The translations under genes were made by a program, and so were the position numbers. From Acidimicrobiia bacterium (lineage in GTDB: Bacteria > Actinomycetota > Acidimicrobiia > Acidimicrobiales > JACDCH01), in the NCBI GenBank assembly GCA_013694495.1, contig JACDCH010000112.1, forward strand, positions 1-12,831: a stretch of DNA of 12,831 bases, written 5' to 3'. Positions 6,543 to 11,499 of this stretch are shown in pieces. The notes below the pieces were generated by a model. It was not told the DNA's origin. It made no database searches and saw nothing but the letters and a program-made list of their open reading frames with translations. The first letter of the stretch is position 1. Every line of letters starts with the position of its first letter.

Positions 6543-7307
6543 TCAGGTGGCCAGCTCCTGCCAGTAATAGAGCGACCGCTCCGTTGAGCCCGGCTCCGTC
6601 GACGCGAAGCCATGGCGCTCGTAGAAGCGCCGGGCGTCCACGTCTCCCTCGTCGACGTTGATCTCGACGAGGTCGGCGCCGCACGCTCGCGAATGCGACA
6701 CGACGAGCTGGAGCACGGCGGTGCCGATCCCCTGTCCGCGGAGGTGGGGCACGACGTAGAGCTCGTCCAGGAGGGCGACGGCGTTCTCGTACCAGACGTT
6801 CGGCCGGAGGGTGACCAGACCGAAGCCGACTGCTGGCATCCCGGCGAGCACGGCGAACGTGCGGTCGCCCCCCAGGTGGTGGCGGAGCCGGGACGCGAGC
6901 ACCTCCGGTCCGGGGGAGGGGGTGTCGAACTCGGTGTTGAAGTCGTGCAGCAGCTGCGACAGCTCGTCGGCGTCCTCGGCCGCCGCCAAGCGTGGAGTGG
7001 GGCAGCCCTGGCCGCGGGAGAGCGCCTCGACTACTTGGGCAACGGTGGGGGCGCCGAGCAGCCCGTCCGGTGTGGGATAGAGCCGACAGGACAAGGAGGC
7101 ATCCGGCGGAGGGGCGAAGGGATCGACCCCGTCAATGAGGATGGTCGGCGAGCCCCGCATCCCCGTGCTCGCAGCGGAGGCCTCGGTGGTCACCGCCGTC
7201 TCGTGAACGATGGCGGTGATCGAGGCGGCCTTCATCGCGGCCCGCAGCCGCTCCCTGGCTGTCGCCAGGTTCGGGCAGTCGGGAACATGCAGGATCTCGA
7301 TCCGCAC
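6543..7307 (-). CDS. Thioredoxin-like domain fused to GNAT N-acetyltransferase
   Basis: A 254-residue two-domain protein. Residues 1-95 resemble the small thioredoxin-like proteins often annotated near alkylmercury lyase: MRIEILHVPDCPN with a single Cys11, then GMRGSPTILIDGVDPFA (cis-Pro region), SLSCRLYPT and APTVAQVVEAL. Residues 105-254 are a GNAT domain with motif A as VVPHLRGQGIGTAVL (R190-G195) and FYERHGF near the end. GNAT enzymes move an acetyl group from acetyl-CoA to an amine; the acceptor is unknown. The single Cys suggests a metal- or thiol-binding sensor rather than a disulfide reductase. GTG 7307 was taken as start, with TACGGT six bases upstream. Confidence 0.85.
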   Translation of the reverse strand: MRIEILHVPDCPNLATARERLRAAMKAASITAIVHETAVTTEASAASTGMRGSPTILIDGVDPFAPPPDASLSCRLYPTPDGLLGAPTVAQVVEALSRGQGCPTPRLAAAEDADELSQLLHDFNTEFDTPSPGPEVLASRLRHHLGGDRTFAVLAGMPAVGFGLVTLRPNVWYENAVALLDELYVVPHLRGQGIGTAVLQLVVSHSRACGADLVEINVDEGDVDARRFYERHGFASTEPGSTERSLYYWQELAT

Positions 7308-7319
7308 CTCGTCACCGTA
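7308..7319 (-). promoter_or_regulatory. Leaderless-type promoter of the GNAT fusion gene
   Basis: Minus-strand TACGGT (7314-7319) stands six bases before the GTG start, the same spacing and the same hexamer as for vapB module 2 and the intact HhH-GPD gene. No Shine-Dalgarno is present. Confidence 0.5.
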
Positions 7320-7320
7320 G

Positions 7321-7507
7321 GGCTCCAGCGAACACGAAGCTCACGGTGCCCTCACCGCGACCACCTACTTCGCCGTGAGCTCCGACACCGGCGAGGTCGT
7401 CATGCGCCTCGACGGCGGCGTCGACCCGAACGCGACCTCGTTCAGCAGCGGGGCGCTCTGGGTCGTCGACGACGGGGCGGGGCGAGCTGCGTCGCTTCGA
7501 TCTGTGA
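7321..7507 (+). pseudogene. C-terminal fragment of a beta-propeller-like protein
   Basis: The + frame from 7321 reads TTYFAVSSDTGEVVMRLDGG and, further on, GALWVVDDGAG; after a one-base frame change it continues ELRRFDL and stops at 7505-7507. Alternating strand motifs with WVVDDG..EL.R.D are typical of the last blade of YVTN/NHL-type propellers. There is no start codon or upstream part, and the frame is broken, so it is debris near the right end of the second cargo block. Confidence 0.4.
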
Positions 7508-7527
7508 CGGCGTGACCGGCTCCGCCC

Positions 7528-7645
7528 ATGAAGGGAACCCTCGCCATCCGGCATTTCCGAAGCCGACGAGCTGCTCAACACCGAGCCGCTCGCGCTCGTC
7601 TTGGGATGCTGCTGGACCAGCAGATGCGGTGACGAACAACTGCGG
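7528..7645 (+). repeat. Truncated HhH-GPD 5' end, copy 3, with left-end motif
   Basis: The ATG and the first seven codons (MKGTLAI) are in frame; small deletions near 7549 and 7605 break the frame, but the DNA follows the gene through SEADELLNTEPLALVLG and MLLDQQ. The match ends at CAG 7621-7623 and is followed by ATGCGGTGACGAA (stop TGA 7630-7632), then a divergent tail. CTGCTGG-A-CCAGCAG (7609-7623) gives a tight palindrome at the break. It lies directly before the 3' end of vapC module 4. Confidence 0.8.
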
Positions 7646-7657
7646 CCGCCGATCCGG

Positions 7658-8062
7658 TCACACGTCGGGGTGGGGTAGCTCCTCGAGGCGCAGGTCGTCG
7701 ATCCCGGCGAAGTCGCGCGGATTGCACGTGTAGAGGGGGAGTTGGTTGGCGATGGCGATGGCGGCGATGAGCGCGTCGAAGGCTCGAGCCCTCGGCTTGC
7801 GCCCGGAGCGCCGGAGCGATGCCGCGACGCCTCCGAACGCCCGAGCCGCTGCGGCATCGAACGAGACCGGTTCGAACACCGCCTCCGTCTCTTGGAGCCG
7901 CGCCTGGCGCGCGGCTCGCTCGCGGTCGTCGTCGGTCGCGAGCGGGCCGACCGAAAGCTCGGCGAGCGAGATGGCCGAGATGAGCGGCTCGGTGGGGAGG
8001 TGGTCGGGATCGAGCCGCTCCAGGAGGATGACGGCGTTCGTGTCGAGCAGTCCGGCAGCCAC
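7658..8062 (-). CDS. vapC: VapC-type PIN-domain ribonuclease toxin (module 4)
   Basis: A 134-residue PIN protein with D7 (LLDTNAVILL), E35 (SLAELSVG), D96 (AFDALIAAIA) and D117 (NPRDFAG). It shares the layout DDDRERAARQARLQETEAVF..SFD and the LPLYT(C/R)N..DF ending with module 2, so the two are paralogues or came from related donors. The GTG at 8062 lies two bases after the antitoxin stop. Gene order and strand agree with a vapBC operon. Confidence 0.9.
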   Translation of the reverse strand: MAAGLLDTNAVILLERLDPDHLPTEPLISAISLAELSVGPLATDDDRERAARQARLQETEAVFEPVSFDAAAARAFGGVAASLRRSGRKPRARAFDALIAAIAIANQLPLYTCNPRDFAGIDDLRLEELPHPDV

Positions 8063-8064
8063 CG

Positions 8065-8301
8065 TCAGATCGTCTGATCGACCGTGGCGTCGACGTCATC
8101 CCGAAACCGTCCAGCGTCGATCGGCGGGAGCCGTCGAAACCGCTCCACGAGCGCATGAGCGCTGAGGCGGGTGCCGGGCATCGGCCGCAGCTCGGCGACC
8201 GGCTTGCCATCCCGGGTCACGGTGACACGCTCACCAGCCGCCACACGGTCGAGGACCTCGCCGCCCTTGTTCCGCAGGTCTCGAACTGTCGCCTCAGCCA
8301 T
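8065..8301 (-). CDS. vapB: Phd/YefM-type antitoxin (module 4)
   Basis: A 78-residue protein with MAEATVRDLRNKGGEVLDRV followed by TVTRDGKPVAELRPM, the Phd/YefM signature, and a tail RFRRLPPIDAGRFRDDVDAT that matches the equivalent tail of module 2. It starts at ATG 8301, six bases after a TACATT box, and ends two bases before vapC. It should bind the nearby palindrome and repress its own operon. Confidence 0.88.
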   Translation of the reverse strand: MAEATVRDLRNKGGEVLDRVAAGERVTVTRDGKPVAELRPMPGTRLSAHALVERFRRLPPIDAGRFRDDVDATVDQTI

Positions 8302-8307
8302 CGGACC

Positions 8308-8323
8308 AATGTATCACCGGTGA
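8308..8323 (-). promoter_or_regulatory. Promoter and palindromic operator of vapBC module 4
   Basis: Minus-strand TACATT (8308-8313) lies six bases before the vapB ATG, and the perfect palindrome TCACCGGTGA (8314-8323) abuts it. The palindrome differs from that of module 2 although the antitoxins are related, which would keep the two circuits separate. Confidence 0.5.
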
Positions 8324-8361
8324 GACGAAGGTGTTCGAGGAGGGGGATCAGTGCCGGTCCG

Positions 8362-8682
8362 TCAGGCCCCACCAGCGGCCAGGGCGTCAGCGATGCCGCC
8401 GAGAACCTCCGCCGCCAGTTCCCGCCTGCGGCGCTCGTCCGGCGCGAGGGCGGTGACATCGAAAAGGATCCGGCCGACGACGACCGCGAAGGTCCGATGA
8501 CCCTCGCGCTGGACTCCGTCGACACCGAACGACAGTGCGAAGCCCTCGGCCGTCACCCCGCCTGCCTCCAGCGGGTCGTCGGCCTCCACCCGCATGGGTT
8601 CGGAGAGGGCGCGGCTGAGGCAGTCGACCGTACGTTCGTCGTCATAGGCGGCGAGCACCCCAGACGCCGACGCGGCCAGCAC
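8362..8682 (-). CDS. Hypothetical protein, about 106 residues
   Basis: I do not recognise this protein. Codon use from VLAASASGVLAAYDDERTVD to the stop is strongly GC3-biased, which supports real coding. The sequence alternates short beta-like stretches (EGFALSFGVDG, HRTFAVVVGRILFDVTALAP) and ends in a helix ERRRRELAAEVLGGIADALA, compatible with a small alpha/beta cytoplasmic protein. The frame is open up to GTG 8763, but codon use is poor there and it crosses a left-end-like sequence at 8712-8726, so GTG 8682 is preferred; the start is uncertain. It shares its cargo block with vapBC module 4 and is on the same strand, upstream of it. Confidence 0.6.
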   Translation of the reverse strand: MLAASASGVLAAYDDERTVDCLSRALSEPMRVEADDPLEAGGVTAEGFALSFGVDGVQREGHRTFAVVVGRILFDVTALAPDERRRRELAAEVLGGIADALAAGGA

Positions 8683-8711
8683 AACATGCCGATGGAGTGA
8701 GGGTCTGCACG

Positions 8712-8726
8712 TCTTCGTTACTGCAC
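8712..8726 (-). repeat. Inverted copy of the cassette left-end motif
   Basis: On the minus strand GTGCAGTAACGAAGA matches (A)TGCGGTAACGAAGA of the array junctions at 13 of 14 bases from TGC onward. No HhH-GPD sequence precedes it. It lies between the hypothetical gene and copy 4, in the opposite orientation to all other copies. Confidence 0.5.
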
Positions 8727-8803
8727 CTACGACGGCGTCGCACGGCTGTCGGGCTTGAGCCACCTCATGGCCCGCTCTGCCCGTCGATGCGGACTCCGGA
8801 ACC

Positions 8804-8809
8804 TACGAT
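8804..8809 (+). promoter_or_regulatory. Promoter box ahead of truncated copy 4
   Basis: TACGAT lies nine bases before the ATG of copy 4. The surrounding CTACGATC resembles the CTACGGT box before the intact gene and the decayed GACGATC before copy 1. The cassette therefore carried the promoter of the HhH-GPD gene with its 5' codons. Confidence 0.45.
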
Positions 8810-8818
8810 CCCGTCCGT

Positions 8819-8940
8819 ATGCAGGGCACCCTCTACATCACGGGCGACAAGGCCGCGGACAAGCTCCTCAACACCGATCCCCTTGCGCTACTTCTTGGCA
8901 TGCTCCTCGACCAGTACATGCGGTAACGAAGAGCAGCGAC
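8819..8940 (+). repeat. Truncated HhH-GPD 5' end, copy 4, an intact 35-codon reading frame, with left-end motif
   Basis: ATG 8819 to TAA 8924-8926 is an uninterrupted 35-codon frame: MQGTLYITGDKAADKLL, then NTDPLALLLGMLLDQYMR. It is identical to the intact protein at 24 of the first 32 residues, and the changes are mostly conservative (E/D, R/K, V/I, V/L). The match to the gene ends at CAGTA (8912-8916), followed by CATGCGGTAACGAAGAGCAG, identical to copy 1 over this stretch. A promoter box lies upstream, so a short peptide could be made, but the repair fold is absent. This is the copy nearest the intact gene and the only one with an undamaged frame. Confidence 0.8.
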
Positions 8941-8960
8941 CCTTCGCGGATCGGCTCACG

Positions 8961-9065
8961 TCAGCCGAGGACGATGTCCAGGTCGGCGAGCTCGACGTAG
9001 TCGTCGGCGGCGAGCGTACTCAGATGGCGATCACAGCTGACCCCGTACGCGCTCGCGCTCGGAGG
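8961..9065 (-). pseudogene. Possible C-terminal remnant of a PIN-type toxin
   Basis: The minus strand reads SAYGVSCDRHLSTLAADDYV and closes at 8961, with strong GC3 bias. A strand ending in (S)CDRHL is common near the last acidic residue of VapC proteins, so this may be the tail of a lost toxin. The part upstream is overlaid by the abrB gene and does not look coding on this strand. Weak evidence. Confidence 0.25.
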
Positions 9066-9088
9066 TAACGACACCCAGGGAGTGAGGT

Positions 9089-9094
9089 TATACT
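9089..9094 (+). promoter_or_regulatory. Promoter of the abrB-vapC operon (module 5)
   Basis: TATACT, close to the ideal -10 box, lies seven bases before the ATG at 9102. No Shine-Dalgarno occurs, so the message is probably leaderless. It is the best -10 match in the array. Confidence 0.6.
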
Positions 9095-9101
9095 TGTCGG
9101 T

Positions 9102-9332
9102 ATGACTCACCGGGTCGGCCCCAAAGGTCAGGTCGTCATCCCGAAGGAGCTGCGGGACGAGCTCGGTATCGAGCCGGGTGACGAGGTCAGCTTCTGGCGC
9201 CACGACGACCATGTGGCGGTTCGCCCGGCGAGCCATCGACGTCCCCTGCGGGGCCGCTTCGAAGGGTCACCTCTCGTCGATGCCCTGGCTGCGGAACGAG
9301 ACGCCGACCGCCGCCGCGAATCCGCACGATGA
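9102..9332 (+). CDS. vapB: AbrB/SpoVT-type antitoxin (module 5)
   Basis: A 76-residue protein with the swapped-hairpin AbrB domain at residues 1-45: VGPKGQVVIPKELRDELGIE followed by PGDEVSF. The Arg-rich tail (RPLRGRFEGSPLVDALAAER) should block the PIN toxin. The domain is both DNA-binding and dimerising, so the protein probably represses the operon. Its stop overlaps the toxin ATG by four bases. This antitoxin class is unrelated to the other four modules of the array. Confidence 0.9.
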   Translation: MTHRVGPKGQVVIPKELRDELGIEPGDEVSFWRHDDHVAVRPASHRRPLRGRFEGSPLVDALAAERDADRRRESAR

Positions 9333-9721
9333 CCATCGTCCTCGACTCCTGGGCCGTGCTCAGGTACCTCGAGAACACCGAGCCGGCAGCGACCCTCGTC
9401 GCCGACCTCCTCGATGACGACCGGCCCCTGATGTCTTGGATCAACCTGGGCGAGGTGCACTACGTCGTCCGTCGTGCGCATGGTGAGGACGACGCCATGG
9501 AGACGGTGCGCGACCTTCGCGACCTGATCGACGTCCGACTCCCAGACGAGCGCCTCGTCCTCGACGCGGCCCGCCTGAAGGCTGACCACCCGATGGCCTA
9601 CGCCGATGCATTCGGCGCGGCGCTCGCTGTCGCTGAACACGCGACGCTGTGGACGGGCGACCCCGAGTTGCTTGTGGACGGGTCGCTCTGGCGGTGGCAG
9701 GACCTACGCCATCAGAGCTGA
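9329..9721 (+). CDS. vapC: VapC-type PIN-domain ribonuclease toxin (module 5)
   Basis: A 130-residue PIN protein with D6 (VLDSWAVLRYLE), E42 (WINLGEVHYVV), D93 (YADAFGAALA) and D111 (TGDPELL). The SWINLGEV and LWTGDPELL motifs are typical of VapC proteins paired with AbrB antitoxins. It is translationally coupled to the antitoxin (ATGA overlap). It is the cargo closest to the start of the last block. Confidence 0.92.
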   Translation: MTIVLDSWAVLRYLENTEPAATLVADLLDDDRPLMSWINLGEVHYVVRRAHGEDDAMETVRDLRDLIDVRLPDERLVLDAARLKADHPMAYADAFGAALAVAEHATLWTGDPELLVDGSLWRWQDLRHQS

Positions 9722-9852
9722 GGGGCGCGCACACATCCGGCGTCTGAGGCAGTCGACTGAGGCAATTCACGACCCCGCGCCCGCGGCGGCGCAGGCGCTG
9801 TGCGCGCGTCTGTGTCGCTCACGTGCTTGACGGACCTGCTGGACTGACCCGC

Positions 9853-10350
9853 GTGAACGAGCTGCGGAGTCGACCGGCCGGAACGGAGGACTTCACCTTT
9901 CTCGCGACGATGCTCGGTGAGGCCGCAGTCTGGCGGCCTGACAAGCCGACACCGACAGCTGAGCAGGTGATGACCGATCCGCGGTATGCGCTGTACCTCG
10001 CTGGATGGCCGAGGCAAGACGACTACGGACTGGTTGCCGAACAAGACGGACCGGTGGGTGCGGCTTGGTATCGGACGTATACAGAGGCGCACCATGGCTA
10101 TGGCTTCGTGGCTGAGGATGTGCCCGAACTGTCCATTGCAGTCATCGCCTCGCGTCGACACGAGGGGATCGGACGACGGCTTCTCATCGACCTGATCGAG
10201 GCCAGCGTTGCCCAGGGATGCCGAGCCCTGAGTCTCAGCGTCGCTGAGAACAATCCAGCGCGTGGCCTGTACGAGTCGGCTGGCTTCGTCCTGGCCGAGA
10301 AGCATGGACACTCCTGCACAATGGTCCGCCACGCCGCTGCATCAAACTGA
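9853..10350 (+). CDS. GNAT-family N-acetyltransferase
   Basis: A 165-residue single-domain GNAT protein. It starts near VNELRSRPAGTEDFTFLATM, continues through WRPDKPTPTAEQVM and YGLVAEQDGPVGAAWYR, and has motif A as VIASRRHEGIGRRLL (acetyl-CoA pyrophosphate loop R/H-x-x-G-I-G) and ENNPARGLYESAGF near the end. The acceptor is unknown. GTG 9853 fits the family N terminus; GTG 9823 in the same frame is possible. Neither has an obvious Shine-Dalgarno or a clear TANNNT box. Codon use is less GC-extreme than in the flanking chromosomal genes, which hints at transfer. Confidence 0.85.
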   Translation: MNELRSRPAGTEDFTFLATMLGEAAVWRPDKPTPTAEQVMTDPRYALYLAGWPRQDDYGLVAEQDGPVGAAWYRTYTEAHHGYGFVAEDVPELSIAVIASRRHEGIGRRLLIDLIEASVAQGCRALSLSVAENNPARGLYESAGFVLAEKHGHSCTMVRHAAASN

Positions 10351-10471
10351 GCGACTCGCTGGATGATCGGCGCTCATGAGTGCGACGAGCATCGCCGCAG
10401 AAGGTACGCCCAGTGTCGGCACCCTGGCACTGTCGCCGAAGGGCCGGTGTGTGGCGCTTCCGCTCTCGACC

Positions 10472-10477
10472 TACGGT
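10472..10477 (+). promoter_or_regulatory. Promoter box of the intact HhH-GPD gene
   Basis: TACGGT lies six bases before the ATG at 10484. The context CTACGGTGGGATC closely resembles CTACGGTGCGACC before vapB module 2. Leaderless expression is likely. Confidence 0.5.
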
Positions 10478-10483
10478 GGGATC

Positions 10484-11062
10484 ATGAAGGGCACTCTCGC
10501 GGTCACCGGCGATCCCGAGGCCGATCGCCTCCTCAACACCGAGCCGCTCGCGCTCGTTCTTGGCATGCTGCTCGACCAGCAGGTGCCGATGGAGTGGGCC
10601 TTCCTGGGGCCGTCGCTGCTGCGCGACCGGCTCGGCGGTCGCCTCGATGCGGCGGAGATCGCCGCGATGGACACCGACGAGTTCCTCAAAGCGGCCAAGG
10701 GCCCACGGGCCATCCACCGCTTCCCGAGCTCGATGGCGAAGCGGGTGCAGGAGGTCTGCGCCGCGCTGGTCGAGCACTACGGCGGGCGGGCCGAGAACCT
10801 GTGGAACGACGGCGTCAGCGGCGACGTCCTGCTGAAGCGGCTCAAGGCGCTGCCCGGCTTCGGCGACGAGAAGTCCAAGATCTTTGTCGCCCTGCTGGCC
10901 AAGCGGGTCGACGTGCAGCCCGACGGGTGGCGCGAGGCGGCAGGCCCGTTCGGCGACGACGTCCCCCGCTCGGTGGCCGACGTGTTCGACGACGCCAGCC
11001 TGGCCAAGGTGCGCGAGTGGAAGAAGGCCAAGAAGGCCGCGGGCAAGACGAAGCAGGACTAG
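10484..11062 (+). CDS. HhH-GPD-type base-excision DNA repair protein (intact; target gene of the array)
   Basis: A 192-residue protein of the uncharacterised actinobacterial HhH-GPD family. It shows MLLDQQVPMEWAFLGP (residues 28-43; the QQ pair corresponds to the conserved QQ of HhH-GPD glycosylases), an all-helical middle, the helix-hairpin-helix LKALPGFGDEKSKIFVALLA (120-139) and a Lys-rich tail. The likely role is excision or recognition of a damaged base; substrate is unknown. ATG 10484 is chosen over an upstream in-frame ATG because four truncated copies start at the same place and a TACGGT box precedes it. Codons 31-33 (10574-10582) are exactly where all truncated copies depart, so this gene holds the unoccupied right-hand attachment site. 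Confidence 0.9.
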   Translation: MKGTLAVTGDPEADRLLNTEPLALVLGMLLDQQVPMEWAFLGPSLLRDRLGGRLDAAEIAAMDTDEFLKAAKGPRAIHRFPSSMAKRVQEVCAALVEHYGGRAENLWNDGVSGDVLLKRLKALPGFGDEKSKIFVALLAKRVDVQPDGWREAAGPFGDDVPRSVADVFDDASLAKVREWKKAKKAAGKTKQD

Positions 11063-11267
11063 CGCGCCGACGGCCTGTGTGAACGCTGGTCGACCATCCG
11101 CGAACGGCAGGTGAGCAGTCGGTAGACCCGCGGGGCATGAGTGAGCTTGCGAACGAATCAGCGTCATCGCGCTCTATCTCGATGCGGAGCTTGCGGAGCA
11201 TCGAGGGCTCACTGGTGCCACGTGGAGGCGGTCGGGTCGGAGTTGCCTCGAGCGTGGGCGTGCACCG

Positions 11268-11450
11268 GTGAGCAGAGGAGAGCTCCGGCACTTGTTGGGC
11301 TCGACGGTCACCGTGGTCACCGACCGGTGCGACCTACACGGCACCCTGCTCTCGTGCACGACCAGCAGCATCTGGCTGGTCGACGACGGCGAGAGCGACG
11401 TGGTGGTGCCGATGGAGGACGTCCGGACGGTGGTGCTCGACGCCGCCTAG
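11268..11450 (+). CDS. Small beta-rich protein, LSm/SH3-like pattern, unknown function
   Basis: A 60-residue protein, GTG start. The sequence LLGSTVTVVTDRCDLHGTLL, then SIWLVDDGESDVVVPMEDVR, gives five predicted strands with a loop pattern similar to Sm-like or small SH3-type barrels, in which ..GTL.S......L....E..VP..D...V is common. This is fold guesswork from pattern, not a family match. It lies 205 bases after the HhH-GPD gene, a stretch in which I see nothing, and is convergent with the alpha/beta hydrolase gene. Confidence 0.6.
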   Translation: MSRGELRHLLGSTVTVVTDRCDLHGTLLSCTTSSIWLVDDGESDVVVPMEDVRTVVLDAA

Positions 11451-11466
11451 CCCCGACGATCCACGT

Positions 11467-11485
11467 GCTCCCGGGGATGGGGAGC
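11467..11485. terminator. Hairpin between convergent genes
   Basis: GCTCCC (11467-11472) and GGGAGC (11480-11485) form a 6-base stem with a 7-base loop in the 49 bases between the two convergent stop codons. There is no T run, so it is only a possible terminator. Confidence 0.3.
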
Positions 11486-11499
11486 TCGAACAGACAGGG

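Larger units (their letters stand above)
1371..10581 (+). mobile_element. Candidate cassette array inserted in the 5' end of the HhH-GPD gene
   Basis: Four truncated copies of the first about 32 codons of the HhH-GPD gene, all on the + strand, divide this stretch into four cargo blocks, and the last block leads into the intact gene. Every truncated copy leaves the gene at the same codons (the Asp-Gln-Gln motif) and enters the same short sequence, ATGCGGTAACGAA. The blocks are about 0.87 kb (vapBC), 5.3 kb (vapBC, membrane protein, MocR, vapBC, GNAT fusion, debris), 1.3 kb (vapBC, hypothetical) and 1.66 kb (abrB-vapC, GNAT). Seen directly: the repeated junction and the cargo. Inferred: site-specific serial insertion, each event supplying a new promoter and 5' end to the target gene. 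No integrase, transposase or resolvase that could drive this is intact in the window, so the enzyme must be encoded elsewhere or be lost. Confidence 0.6.

Noticed and set aside
9049..9075. CGCTCGCGCTCG followed by GGTAACGACAC as a decayed junction
   Set aside because: Both halves resemble the gene and the motif, but most of the gene fragment and the breakpoint codons are missing; too short to claim.
9361..9400. NTEP-like sequence in vapC module 5 as a fifth HhH-GPD fragment
   Set aside because: It lies within the normal first helix region of an intact PIN toxin, has no junction motif after it, and only a few codons agree.
1371..10581. CRISPR array or phage
   Set aside because: The repeats are irregularly spaced, gene-derived and flank whole genes; no spacers, cas genes or phage structural genes are present.
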